From positions 1 through 44,668 of the forward strand of contig JAKSYS010000519.1 in the NCBI GenBank assembly GCA_022925895.1: a stretch of DNA of 44,668 bases, given 5' to 3'. The DNA comes from Fragilaria crotonensis. Lineage: Eukaryota; Bacillariophyta; Fragilariophyceae; Fragilariales; Fragilariaceae. A program made the translations under genes and the position numbers. The notes beneath the pieces were generated by a model. The model was not told where the DNA came from. It searched no databases and saw only the letters and a list, made by a program, of their open reading frames with translations. This document shows, in pieces, positions 9,031 through 19,503 of the stretch. Each line of letters begins with the position of its first letter. The stretch's first letter is position 1.

Positions 9031-11123
9031 CTATTCTACAACTCGTTCAAAATCTCGCCACTCGCTTCCCATTGAGAACTTGAGGTCCTTCAAACTCTTG
9101 AGAATACGTCGTCGTACTTTATCTGGCTTCATACCTACCAACTGGCTAACTTGGGCAATAGTGAGTGGGCCCTCATATCCCTGAGGCAAAATGTGCGGAT
9201 CCACAAGTCCGAAGCGCAGCATGATGATGAGAGCCGATTCCCGATCGAGAGATCGGTAGAGAGATTCGGTCAAGGCTTCTCGCAAAAAGTGGCGTTGGTT
9301 GACATCGCCACCACCGTCATCGGACTTGCTCTCGAGCACATCGTACAGAGAATCTTCACGCTGATTCGAATTTGGTTTGTTGCGATTCGTAATCTGTTGA
9401 TCCAGGGAGAAGCACCGTTGTTCCATTGCCTTGAGACATCGTCCGAGTTGTACTTCTGACATGCTGACAGCGCGTGCCAGTTCTTGATTCGTTGGCAACC
9501 GCCCCAAGGCTTGTGACATTTCCTTTTGTACCAGCATAACTCGCTTATGATTCGCATGTAAACGTTGCGGAATGGTGATGACTCTGGATTGGAATGTTTG
9601 AGATCGTTTTACCGCTGATCGGATCCAGTACATGGCATACGTTGAGAAGCGAAAGCCTCGCTGCGGTTCAAACTTTTCAGCAGCACGAATGAGGGCCTGT
9701 GAAACGCACAGTATTCGTCAGTTCAATGAAATAGAGAAATCCAGTAAAGGAACGGACGGCAAAATCAACTCACCATGACACCCTCTTGCATCATGTCGCC
9801 AGCATTGTACTGTCCACTGAGCCCATTTCGAATGTAAACGTTGACAACACCCTGGACCAATCGAAGATTGGATGTCACTAGCTTATTCTTGGCTTCAATT
9901 CCTTGTTCTAGTGCTTGTCGAATGGCCTCCATATTGATCTTTCCAGATGCGGCACACCATTCCTCATCCGTTGGTTCTCGTTGTAACTTTGTTACCATAT
10001 CATCGTACAGTGTTTGTAGCTGTATCGCTTCTTGTGTTAATCGTCCGAGTTGGATTTCTTCACTGGGAGATATGCGTTCTTCCTGTGGTCATGTAAAAGA
10101 GAAGTGAGGTACATGAGTGAGCATGAGAAGGAAGGTTGTACGAGGTGGGGGAACATAACCACGAACAAGTAATAATAATAACAAACGTACTTGATGCAAT
10201 TCCTTGGCAAATTGCATTAAACTCTCTGGAACACTGGAACTGGATTGATACATGGCATCACCTGCCGTCGTTTGGCGTTGTCTCGTTTGCAACGCAACAG
10301 ATGGCTTGGTGGGACCATGATCCTGGGTTGGATCTTCGATACGACGCAACATGCGAACCTGCGATTGTTGTCGTTGTGACGGTATCGAAAATCCTGGCAT
10401 GGTACTACTGCGAGAAGTGCGAGTCGTCATATTAGGCAATTTCGATGTCGTCGATGTTGTTGTCGTCTTTCTCTTGATTGCTTGCTTTTTCAGTCGCGTC
10501 TTGGTTGACATTGCTGTTGCTGTGGTAACTCTCTTTGTAGTAAATTTGGTTGTCGTGTCTGTTGTTGATGTTGTTGATGCAGTCGCGGGAGTTATTGTTG
10601 AGTCGGTTGGCATGGACGGGATTGGTGCTATTGAAGCGAATCCCAGGAAACGTTCTCTTGCTTGATCAATGTCATCCAATTTGCCAACACGTCGTGGTGC
10701 GACGACAAGTGCGGTATCCTCCACTGTATTTGTTGTTGTTGCAGCTGCAGCTGTTGTTGTTGTCGCCATCATCACGTTCATGTGAGGCTTGTGATTGTCA
10801 TGTTGATACTTGTGTTGAGTCAACCGTGTAGTTTGCGACAACGATGGCACAGTAAAGGCTGCCAATGGTGGAACGAGCAGTATCATCGACAACACCATGT
10901 ACACAGTTGTACGACGAGCCAGATGGATGGAACGACTGCTGCTCAAGAGAGAAGCAACTCCAATTGTATTCACGTCCGTATTCAAGTTTCTCATTCTGTG
11001 GAGACTGTCGTGTCTCTGTCGCGACATTATCATGATAATCAGTAACAAGGATTCTCTCGTTCGCGTTATTGGTAGAGTTGTTATTGTCGTTTTCGTCGTT
11101 GTGTGCTTTGGTAATGTTGACAA
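9031..11123 (-). CDS. Nuclear-encoded plastid sigma-70 factor, three exons
   Basis: Exons are 11123-10191, 10082-9774 and 9696-9031. The introns (108 and 77 bp) begin GTACGT and GTGAGT, end in AG, and keep the frame; the spliced protein has 635 residues. Exon 2 carries region 1.2 (SPSEEIQLGRLTQEA) and starts region 2 (NKLVTSNLRLVQGVV ... GDMMQEGVM). Exon 3 completes region 2 (ALIRAAEKFEP..GFRFSTYAMYWIRSAVKRS), region 3 (IPQRLHANHKR) and region 4 (SLDRESALIIMLRFGL ... TIAQVSQLVGMKPDKVRRR). This is a primary-type sigma that would direct the bacterial-type plastid RNA polymerase. The N-terminus has a hydrophobic stretch ending LLVPPLAA-FTVP (Phe90), an ASAFAP-like cleavage motif of diatom bipartite presequences. 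The signal sequence sits 75-90 residues in, so the true start may be Met44 or Met76. Residues about 100-290 are a Thr/Ser-rich linker. Confidence 0.93.
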
Positions 11124-12113
11124 AAGAACTCAGTCAGAACTCATGACCAGCTGACAGTGTTCTATAATCTGTCTGCTCTAGTAGTAGCTAGCTGAGTAAC
11201 TTGTATACTCGCATCGATCTCTCTCTTTTCCCAGAGGCAAGAGGCCGAGCAGCAGGTTTCTCTTCTTTCCTCTTTTTTTCGGATGAGTTGGTATAATTCT
11301 GGATGAGAGGATGAGTGTGCGTCACACACCTCTATCATGTACTCGTATACTCGTACTGTAGCATATACGACTCCCTACTACTACCGTAGTAGCATAGTAA
11401 ATCAAGTACGAGTACCAGTACTCGCATCAGTACAGTACAGTACCACATGGTACTCCAGTGCTAGTACTATCTACAGTAGCACTCCCAGTAGGATATGGTT
11501 GTGCATATCTAATTGACATGTATCGCCGATTGCCGTTCGTGCTTCGACGGTACACCAGTACTGAGTACTACTACGAGTGATGCGAGGTGGGAGGTGGGAG
11601 CGACGTGGAAGGGGTGGTGATGCTGCTGACGCCTGACACGATGAAACATTAAAATGTGATGCTGACGCGCGTATGGCATCAGAAACACATGTACTTCCGA
11701 GTGCGCGCAGTCGTACACTGGGTTCAAGACCAAAAGTGTACTTCGAGTACATGTATACATACTACAGAAACTGCAAGTACCTGGCAGACTCGGAGTCCAT
11801 GTGGTTTTCGAATTCGAACCACCTTATCATGACCCACGCGTCTGTCATTTCGTGCTTACGCAAGTTCCTTGGAATCAAGAGAGACATCAGAACAATCACT
11901 CCCAAGGTTCATAATCATCAGGCCCAGGGCGATCGTTCACGATCGTCGAATTTCCGGTCCGGCAAGGCTGAAAAAGCCCTTTTTTGTTATGTAAACACAG
12001 AATACAGAGGATACATGTCGATTTCTACTTAAAAAGTAACAGGCATTAAATGGATTATAACATACGTTTACATAATAGAACAAATGATCGCATCAGAACA
12101 ATCGAATCAGATC
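11124..12113. other. Spacer between divergent sigma factor and HSF genes
   Basis: This roughly 1-kb divergent spacer should carry the sigma factor promoter on its left side. A GTAC-rich cluster lies at about 11340-11480. A 119-codon open frame at 11673-12032 (+) has no recognisable feature and I do not call it a gene. Confidence 0.5.
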
Positions 12114-12120
12114 TATTTAA
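12114..12120 (+). promoter_or_regulatory. TATA-like core promoter element of first tandem HSF gene
   Basis: TATTTAA lies 144 bp upstream of the ATG and aligns with TATTTAACAG at 27359 and TATATTTAACAG at 29238 upstream of the two paralogues. The alignment continues in the following GT-rich block (GTTGTnAG...GTTGTGTA in the two right-hand copies). Confidence 0.45.
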
Positions 12121-12263
12121 GAGCCGTTGTGAGCGGGTTTGTAGCACTCTGTAACAAGAATTGCAGTGGTTCATAGTGTGTACTATTGAAAGTGTAGCGG
12201 ACTTTCCATACCCATCTTTCGGAACACAACAATTGCAACAGCAAACGAAACGGGCGAAAATCG

Positions 12264-13202
12264 ATGCAGAAAGTAAGCAGAACAACCGAACTGATCCAAG
12301 CTGCCAGCAACGGCAACTTTGGACCCACCATTCTCAATGTGAGACCTCATGGTCCAATGCCATTGATGGGAATTACATCTCTACACCCATTTATGACCCA
12401 TTCTACCCAAGTCTTTCCTGCAGCATCTGCCATTCAGAATCTTCGAACCATGCGTCAGCAGTATTCCAGCGTCAATACGTCGAGAATCAATGCTATTCAA
12501 CAGGCAATCAATCATGCCTTGAGACGACCACACCTTGTCCCCGATTTCAACTGGTCGCCATCGTCTCATCTCACCTCATCGGCCGTTGGACTATACGCCG
12601 ACGCTAACGTTGCCTTTTCAAACGCTGCACGTTTGACTTCTCCCGTCATCAACTCAATCGATGCCATGAGCCAAATGATGATCTCACAAGCAAGGATTGG
12701 ATCTCATTTCAATCTTCCACTTGATGATGATCACAGGCTCTTGTCCGGCACACCACCAGCATCACCAACACCACTACTTCTGGTAGATCCTCCTACAACG
12801 CCAGCACCGACCTTACCAACAACAACAACGATGATCTCAAGACGTTCGTTGCCTACTATGGAGGGGTATGACAAGCGATCCTTTCCCATCATACTTCACA
12901 GAGCCCTTCAAGAACTCGATCGACTTCCTGGAGGTAGCGATGCTGCTGCGTTTCACCCAGATGGTCGTTCCTTTTTCATCACTGATCAGCAAAAGTTTGC
13001 AGATTTAGTGCTTCCCGTCTTTTTCCCCAAGATGAAGGGCTTTGCTAGTTTTCAGCGGCAGCTGAATCTGTACGACTTTCGACGTGTTGGAGGAATGGGA
13101 CCCGATCGAGGCTCCTATCGCCACGGTCTGTTCCATCGAGACTTTCCAAGTTATTTGGTTTTCATGAAACGACGAAAGATTAAAAGACCTTCAAGGGTTT
13201 GA
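12264..13202 (+). CDS. HSF-domain transcription factor, tandem family copy 1
   Basis: The protein has 312 residues. The HSF domain fills the C-terminal third (about 205-312: RSFPIILHRAL ... VFFPKMKGFASFQRQLNLYDFRRV ... LFHRDFPSYLVFMKRRKIK). The N-terminal two thirds align with the copies at 27481 and 29352 (AIQSLR-type block, LNWSPSS, SIDAMSQM), so all three are paralogues; this is the most diverged. No leucine-heptad oligomerisation region follows the domain. The ATG used here corresponds to the internal second Met of the paralogues. Their first ATG is TTG here (12233-12235), and the stretch between the two positions differs by one base, so the first ten residues of the family are lost. The next ~380 bp downstream also align with the flank of copy 2, so the duplicated unit included 3' flanking DNA. 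Confidence 0.92.
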   Translation: MQKVSRTTELIQAASNGNFGPTILNVRPHGPMPLMGITSLHPFMTHSTQVFPAASAIQNLRTMRQQYSSVNTSRINAIQQAINHALRRPHLVPDFNWSPSSHLTSSAVGLYADANVAFSNAARLTSPVINSIDAMSQMMISQARIGSHFNLPLDDDHRLLSGTPPASPTPLLLVDPPTTPAPTLPTTTTMISRRSLPTMEGYDKRSFPIILHRALQELDRLPGGSDAAAFHPDGRSFFITDQQKFADLVLPVFFPKMKGFASFQRQLNLYDFRRVGGMGPDRGSYRHGLFHRDFPSYLVFMKRRKIKRPSRV

Positions 13203-13580
13203 ATGCAAGCATTACTTCGGAGTGGGAGGGACATGTCGTTTTGATTGGGACGTGCCATTCAGCAACAAATTCGGAGTTACTGCTACCGTTAGTAGGTTCT
13301 CTGATCCTGAAAGGCGTCCGAGAGATTGATCCTCAACAATTACTGCATACTTGTCATTGTACGGGGCTTTAAGATAAACTTCAGTGATGGATCCAAATAA
13401 CGTGGTACTTGTACTCTGAGCACTGCTAGTACTTGTAGTTGATAAGCTGCATGCTGGTGCACTCACGACATGAGGCTTCTGCCTAATTGATCGATGCTTT
13501 CAAATGAGTAGTGGCTGCTGTGAATTACCAGGTACTTGTACGTGGTACCACTAGGAGTGAACTTTTTTCAATGATTCATT
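13203..13580. repeat. Duplicated 3' flank of HSF copy 1
   Basis: This stretch is homologous to 28369-28722 downstream of HSF copy 2. Shared landmarks include TTGTACGGGGCTTTAAGATAA (13356 on, in shortened form), GGATCCAAAT and the AACTTTTTTCAATGAT word just before the transposon boundary. It has no gene of its own. Confidence 0.75.
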
Positions 13581-13583
13581 TTA
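13581..13583. repeat. Target site duplication TTA, left
   Basis: TTA directly precedes the left terminal inverted repeat and is matched by TTA at 22654-22656. A 3-bp TWA duplication is the hallmark of PIF/Harbinger insertion, and the paralogous empty site at about 28723-28725 has a single TTA. Confidence 0.9.
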
Positions 13584-13634
13584 GGTGGTGTCCATTGGCT
13601 GCAAGACTTCGATCCAAGTTTCCAAGTTTCGAAG
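13584..13634 (+). repeat. Left terminal inverted repeat of the Harbinger element
   Basis: It begins GGTGGTGTCCATTGGCTG, which is identical in the first 18 bp to the reverse complement of the right end (22604-22653). Similarity continues through CTTCGATCCAAGTTTC with one indel and one mismatch. Subterminal CCAAGTTT-type words follow on both sides. Confidence 0.93.
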
Positions 13635-14239
13635 CGGCACATAACCCATTATTTATAGGTTCGATTTTCTTTCTCCCAAGTAGTGTCCATTGGACAAAAC
13701 AGAAAGTAAAGTATCCAAGTTCTAAACTCCCAAGTTTCCTTTGAGAGGTCGAAGGTGAGTGCCACTTAGATGCAAGTCTCGTCCTAATCCATAGGTGCGT
13801 ACTTCACATTCATGATTGCTATGACAATGATGACTACCACCAAGAGGAGGCAAAAGGTGCACTATGCCCAGGACTTTGAGAACTCGACAGGTGTCGCAAA
13901 CGTCATTGCGAATGTGGCAGCTGTTGTAGTTGATGTCGTAGTACGACGCCGTCGATTGCGACAACGAAGAAGAAGAACTCACGGCGGATCTATGCCTGGA
14001 CGACGATCATTTAGAGTACGCACCCGAAGGTCAGTTGAAGACATTTACAAGCAACTTGCCAAAGTCTACTTTCAAAGGGCGTATCGAATGAAATACAGGA
14101 CATTTAAGCGTCTTGCCGCTGAGCTTGGTCCGCATATAATTGCAGCTTCTGGTCAGAAAGGAGGTCAATCAGGATCCACCATTCGGAATGGACCAATTTC
14201 ATCTGATGTCTGCCTTGCTTGTGCAATTCGCTGGTTTGC

Positions 14240-14254
14240 AGGTGGCTCAGTATA
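14240..14254. repeat. Retroelement target duplication, copy 1
   Basis: AGGTGGCTCAGTATA is part of the Harbinger transposase frame (coding GGSVY) and marks the left junction of the first retroelement. Exact copies are at 15739-15753 and 19489-19503. Confidence 0.95.
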
Positions 14255-15738
14255 TTGACACCAATTCATCAACTCGGAGTGAGCTCGGTGGCTGCGCGTC
14301 TTCCCTTCTTTTTCTATCATCTCTCTCGGCCTTCTGGGGAATTCGCCACCGTTGCTCCATTCGATGGTACACAGATAGTACCTCAGCGATTAGCCGTTTC
14401 AATAAGTTCTGCGGTCGAGGGCAGCGTTCCAGTCGGATGCCACCAGATTCCGATCTCCTGTCAATTATCACATCATGCCGACGCAAACTCAGAAGACCCT
14501 TCACACCCTATTGGGTTCGGGCCCATCAAGATAACTCCTCGGCATATGATAAGCTGCCTTTGGCAGCTCGTCTCAATATCGATGCTGATTTTCTGGCCAC
14601 ACGTTATCGCCAACATGGAAGACTGAGGGCAATAGTGTCCATCGATCACCATGTTGATCAACAGGTATCGGTCTACATCAACGGCATTCCAGTTACTGGC
14701 CAATACGACGAAAGCGTTCGTTTCCATATCAATGGATACCATCACCGCAACTATGTTCAGCAAAGCAACGGTTGGGACAACAAAACATGGGGGGACATTG
14801 ACTTCTACACTTTTGGGACACATTTCAAACGGCTGAGACCATCCCATCGAGGACAACACTTCAAATTTGTTCACGAATACCTACCCCTTGGTGATCGTCG
14901 TTTTCGCGAGGCTCCCATCCCCGATATATCTCTGAAACTGTGCCCTTGTTGTCGGAAGGAGGACGAATCACCGTTACACTTTGTTCAGTGCCAATCAAAC
15001 AAAGTGTTTCACTCAAGCATTGAAACTCTACGATCAGATATTCTCACAAGCGATATCCATCCGGTACGATATCTGCTGTGCGAGGGGTTTTGCAATGCAA
15101 TCAAGGCTGAAACGCCGTACTCTCCGTCCACTTTTCAATACCCTCGCCACTTCCAGGATGCGATCTCCCAGGCTTTACAGTCCCAATTGGCCATAGGCTG
15201 GCACCAAGCTCTCAAAGGATACTTCACCAAGGAATGGGGCAAGATGGCACAAATTGACATGCACAATGGTACCCGTGATACACGCAGGGGCGAGATGCGA
15301 ATGCGCCAAATCATAAGCGCCCTCAGCAGACACACTCGACGACTCTGGCTATCGCGGAACGAATCCCTTCGCTCCCCAAACAACAAAACTCTTGACAGCA
15401 TTCGTTCAGCTGAGACGGCAGAAATCAAGTTTTACCATAGCCGACCTCACCTCTTACGCACAGGGGACCAACATTACTGCCGTCGATCACTGACTAAGCT
15501 ATTGGCAGGTACGCCCGCGACTAGGAGACGCTGGCTACGGAAAGTGAAACAGTCCACAGCAGACTTGACCAAAGACGGCACACGACAGACACTTCTCACA
15601 TCTTTTTTCCGTACGAATTGACAAATCGCTCTTATCTAAATCTCTCGCGGTACACCGCCCGAGCAGAGGGTACACAAGTATGGCCTACCGGCCATACTAT
15701 GGTGAAAACCTTTATAATTAGTTCACGTTTTCCGTTTT
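14255..15738 (+). mobile_element. 5'-truncated non-LTR retroelement A (3' third)
   Basis: This 1,484-bp insertion on the + strand is bounded by 15-bp duplications. It begins inside the RNase H region and keeps the rest of the ORF plus a 117-bp 3' tail ending TTTTCCGTTTT. It has no long poly(A) and no LTR. Truncation at the 5' end with a target duplication of this length is the usual outcome of target-primed reverse transcription. Confidence 0.85.
14257..15621 (+). CDS. Retroelement A polyprotein fragment: RNase H and C-terminal zinc-knuckle region
   Basis: About 454 residues are open with no stop. The fragment starts just before the RNase H acidic block (STRSELGGCAS) and continues with IRWYTDSTSAIS and PYWVRAHQDNS, so the Glu, second Asp and His positions of RNase H are present while the first Asp block and all of the reverse transcriptase are missing. 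Downstream are a conserved FHINGYHHRNYVQ block and a Cys/His motif (LCPCCRKEDESPLHFVQC) of the kind found near the C-terminus of LINE proteins. It aligns along its length with retroelement B (for example NKTWGDIDFYTFG against NKTWDRIDFELFG) but is clearly a different subfamily. It cannot be functional by itself. Confidence 0.85.
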   Translation, partial: DTNSSTRSELGGCASSLLFLSSLSAFWGIRHRCSIRWYTDSTSAISRFNKFCGRGQRSSRMPPDSDLLSIITSCRRKLRRPFTPYWVRAHQDNSSAYDKLPLAARLNIDADFLATRYRQHGRLRAIVSIDHHVDQQVSVYINGIPVTGQYDESVRFHINGYHHRNYVQQSNGWDNKTWGDIDFYTFGTHFKRLRPSHRGQHFKFVHEYLPLGDRRFREAPIPDISLKLCPCCRKEDESPLHFVQCQSNKVFHSSIETLRSDILTSDIHPVRYLLCEGFCNAIKAETPYSPSTFQYPRHFQDAISQALQSQLAIGWHQALKGYFTKEWGKMAQIDMHNGTRDTRRGEMRMRQIISALSRHTRRLWLSRNESLRSPNNKTLDSIRSAETAEIKFYHSRPHLLRTGDQHYCRRSLTKLLAGTPATRRRWLRKVKQSTADLTKDGTRQTLLTSFFRTN

Positions 15739-15753
15739 AGGTGGCTCAGTATA
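15739..15753. repeat. Retroelement target duplication, copy 2 (between the two elements)
   Basis: AGGTGGCTCAGTATA lies between the 3' end of element A and the 3' end of element B. With one upstream T and one downstream C it matches copy 3 over 17 bp. A third copy in the middle means that two separate insertion events used this site. Confidence 0.95.
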
Positions 15754-18700
15754 CATATATATACAAAACTAATTATTGGGTTATCACCGTCTTCAATCTT
15801 TGTCCAAGACCAAAGTGTGTACACCCCGGGCCATACCATATTGCAGGTTGGCGACGGTGCATTTATCCCTAACCCTAATGTTCCTGTCCAGTCGTTGATG
15901 CGCTTGCCATTGGGACAGTATCCGCTGGACGGAAAAATTGTGTCAACAGTAACTGCCTTTGCCCATCTTTAAGCATCCTTGCCCGTGACATGCGAGTATA
16001 TTGCAGCCACCGTCGCCGAGTCGCGGGGCTTTTCTTTAGAATGGATTCGATTGGTTGATCGCAATTGTGACGGTCCCCTGCTTGTAGCCGCTCGGGATGG
16101 TCATACATGTCCCTAATTTCTCTAGTTTCCGAGTCTCTGATATCTTTGAGAGCCTGATCGTCCGATTTATGTAGATCCTCATTCCTGCTTTTCCACAAGC
16201 GTTGAGTGAGATGATGTACATGGCAAAGTATGCTGTTCAATGTTGAAAATCCCACTCCGAGTGGTTTTTCTTTGACGTTGTCGTATGTGTCCAACTCAGC
16301 CAGATACCTCCATTCGACGCTGAGGTACCCTTTGACCGCATTACCCCATCCGATGATGGCTTGATCGCATAGTGCCGTATGAATCGTGTCCCTCATTTTC
16401 CTAGGGAAAACCGTTTGATCGGGTTCGTATTCGTGATCCTCAAACCACGCCACGATCCCTTCCTTCAATAACGTGAAGATTGGGTGATATTCGGTGGGCG
16501 TCATTTTCATCCGAAACTCCCGTAGCGCTAGATCGCGATCCGGATTCATTCGACAGTGAAGTACATGAGCAGATGTCTCCACCTCGGTGCGACAACAGGG
16601 ACACTGGGCCATAGTTGCATCCTTTACGGACGATACACGCTCTCGTTTCTTGCCTGTATGCCATTGGTCGTAGATAAATTTGGTGTGCGCTACTTGCGCT
16701 CTTGTGTTCAATTTTCGGTAGAATCTGCCGAACAATTCAAAGTCGATGCGATCCCAAGTTTTGTTGGACCAACGTTGGCGAGATTGTATGTATTGTCTGA
16801 GATGGTATCCATTAATATGGAACCGGAGTGTCGCTTCCACTTGGCTAACGATTCGTACACCATTAACAGATATCGATACTTTTGATTCGGGTGAATGGTC
16901 CGTGTGCTCCACTGATTGCCGATAATTTTGTTGGTTCCGATACCACGTTGCCAGTGAATCTGCTCTGTTGTTCAGCTTGGAGTCGATACTTTGACCCATG
17001 CTCTTGTTCTGATGGCCCTTTACCCAGACCGGTGTAATCCGACGACGGAGGTTGGTGGTCTCCGATTGTATGATTCCCAAATAATCCGCATTGCTCGGTT
17101 GTCGTTTCTTCCTGTATGTTCGCTCTTGAACCTTCGAGACGTTTGTGATGGCAGTTCTGCTGTCCGTTACCCACCGAAATTTGCATTTGTAACGGACGCC
17201 CCAGAGCGTGTGAAGAAGTGATAAGAATATCAACGATGCCGCGTAGCCTCCGAGTTCGCAACGAGTTGAGTTTGCTGAATCGTATGGACCGTCCACCGGC
17301 CCTGCTCCCTCCGCAAGAATACCATTGGCTTTTGTGCTTATGACCCATCCGCAAGTTCCCTGGCAACCCTTTAGGCCCCCATCAGATGCAATAATAACGG
17401 TCTGCTTCCGTTGGCTCTCTTCCCAAAGCTGGTCAAGATTTGTCGCCTGTCCAATGTGTGCTAGTAGGCGTCGTCGAGCACGAGGTAATGTTTTGATTGC
17501 TTTGGCTAAATCTGGTCCTGACTCCGGATGTCCGACCGGTGGTTTGGCGTTCACGAGATCTGCTAGCGATGCCCTCGGAGATGCTCTCCACACCCTATCG
17601 TATCGAAGGTATTGCGACGTGATATAACGTCTCCAAAGCCGACGTTGTTGGCTGGTCACGGAGACTTGACGTGGCCATGCTGTATTGCCTTTAAAATGTA
17701 TTGGGCGACGGGCCTCCAATGCCCACGTTGCAATTTTTCTGCTCTCTGACGGGTCGACGAGGTCCGCAAGCGTTGAAACCTGTAAGTGAATTCGAACGAG
17801 GTTCAAATCTTGTTGTTGTCTGAGGGTATAGCCTTTCAGGCGCTGTAGGTCCATGATGTAAAGATCGTGTCGACCCTGGAGGGGAATGATGAAAGTGTCT
17901 GTCAGCGTGATTCTTACATTGTGATTTGACATGAATTGTCGCATGGACAAAATCCATGTTGGTGTCAAGTATGGGATATGAATATCGGGTTCCTCCAACA
18001 AAATATGTGGTAGACCGGATTCCAATTGGGATGCCTGAACTTGTAGTAGCAGTAGCTGTCCCACCTTTGTATTCCCGTAGACTTCGTGTCTAAAATATTT
18101 GATCATTTCGATACCACACTCCGTCCTCAAATCAAGTAGATCAAGTCCACCCATTGACACTGGGCCATACCTTACTGCGGTTGCCAATTTGGACGAGAAG
18201 CCCAATCTCTGTACTATCGTGGGAATGATCTTGGACTGGATCTTTTCGAGTTCTTCTTCGTCTACAGCTATGGCCGGTAGAGAATATAGCATAGCTGGCT
18301 TGTAAATGGATCGATGAAAGACTTTGAGGTCGGATTTGGTGAGTCGAGGCGATCGTATGTAACCTGCGAATCTATCTGCCTTAGCTTTTAAGACAGTAAT
18401 ATGATCCGAGAAGTCACCGAGCGGAGTTTGGTGAACTCCTAAGATCCGTGATGATTCATGCAATTGCTGTCGGCGAATAGTAGACACCGATCTTGGCTGG
18501 CCAGATCCTTGATACAATTGAACGGTTGGGTCATCCGCCTTGATTTCGCGAAGTCCTGGTCTACCTTGACGCCAGTCCCAGTACATAACGTACCAAGAAC
18601 ACTTTTGCAAATTTAGCCCACCTCCCGAAAAATGTAAAAGTTGTTCCCATGTTTGAGCGACTGATGCGAGAGCCGCCACCAGTTCCGAGAGTGAGCGTTC

Positions 18701-19488
18701 TCCGGTATCAGTCAAACCTATTGCTGTGTCATCGACAAACGCGTCAACAAGACGTTGATGGTGTATCTTTCCATCGGCGGACGTGAAGCTGATTCTCTCA
18801 TGTACTACGCGTTCCAATGTGTTTAGTAAAATAACGACAAGGGAGAGCCATACAGCTGGAGACGCCCCACTGCCTTGTCCCGTACCAAACAGTGGCTCCA
18901 GTGCTGTCCCTTTGTATGATTCTTCCGAGACCCCATAAATGGTTTTCACCATATATTGCATAAGTTCAAGAGCCTTGGCGTGTGTGCGAACGGCCTCCAC
19001 TGGCATTCCGCATCGTCGTGCTGCCATCATACCGAGTGCCACTATGATGCGATCAAAACACGCCGAAGCATCATTATCGAAGCGTGCGTAATTTACCTTC
19101 AAAACTCGACATAGGTCTGTGGTCAACTGATTAAGCATCACGGGATCCATAGTTGTCCTTCCTGGCACCGAACCATGTTGGCCTTCGTTAAGAAGATTGA
19201 GCTGTACTGAGCGGTTGACAAGGCGAGATCCCCACATGATCTTGAGAAACAAATTGTAGTCCGCTTCAAATAAATGGATGATACGAAGTCGGTTGATGCG
19301 AGGTCTGCCAGGATCCTTTTCGATCATAACATTAACGGCTTTGCACCATCGTGGTGGAGCAATCCCTCTGGAAATGGTGATATTAAGAAACTTGCATAGG
19401 CATTTGATGAGCACTGGATCCGTGATCAATGCCTTGTAGTGTCCCAAGTGCCTTCCCGACGGTGACGTAGTAGTAGTCTCGCGCCAAT
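15754..19488 (-). mobile_element. 5'-truncated non-LTR retroelement B with reverse transcriptase and RNase H
   Basis: This 3,735-bp insertion is on the minus strand. Its 3' end (low coordinate) carries a TATATATA-type tail; its 5' end (19488) breaks inside the start of the reverse transcriptase domain. It has no LTRs. It inserted at the same 15-bp site as element A but in the opposite orientation. The order of the two insertions cannot be decided, because either order gives the same pattern of three site copies. Confidence 0.88.
15875..19488 (-). CDS. Retroelement B polyprotein: reverse transcriptase, RNase H, zinc-knuckle (5'-truncated)
   Basis: An uninterrupted frame of about 1,200 codons runs from the truncation point to TGA at 15875-15877. 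It enters at SPSGRHLGHYKAL, a motif I associate with diatom reverse transcriptases, and there is no natural ATG. Reverse transcriptase landmarks are ARFDNDASACFDRI, GTGQGSGASP and the catalytic box AFVDDTAIG (Asp-Asp codons at 18728-18733). RNase H follows with all four acidic/His blocks: IIASDGGLKG, STRCELGGYA, RWVTDSRTAI and WVKGHQNKS. A FHINGYHLRQYIQ block and a Cys/His motif (QCPCCRTEVETSAHVLHC) lie towards the C-terminus. No endonuclease domain is present; it would lie upstream of the truncation if it existed. The open frame implies a young insertion. Confidence 0.9.
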
Positions 19489-19503
19489 AGGTGGCTCAGT
19501 ATA
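19489..19503. repeat. Retroelement target duplication, copy 3
   Basis: AGGTGGCTCAGTATA marks the right end of the nested insertions; the Harbinger transposase frame resumes immediately after it. Confidence 0.95.

Noticed and set aside
10136..11154. Several open frames on the + strand opposite the sigma factor exon 1 (Val/Cys-rich)
   Set aside because: They are the reverse reading of the Thr-rich low-complexity exon of a gene with clear splice sites and sigma-70 motifs.
11471..12032. Open frames at 11471-11760 (-) and 11673-12032 (+)
   Set aside because: Both overlap the same GTAC-rich spacer, lack domains and have no splice or promoter context.
15868..15883. Telomere-like CCCTAACCCTAA
   Set aside because: Only two units are present. 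They overlap the stop codon region of retroelement B and do not form an interstitial telomere array.
14255..19488. Twin-priming (5' inversion) of a single LINE as the source of the opposite orientations
   Set aside because: Twin priming leaves no target duplication between the inverted and direct parts, and here an exact third site copy lies between them. The two pieces are also different subfamilies with overlapping RNase H regions.
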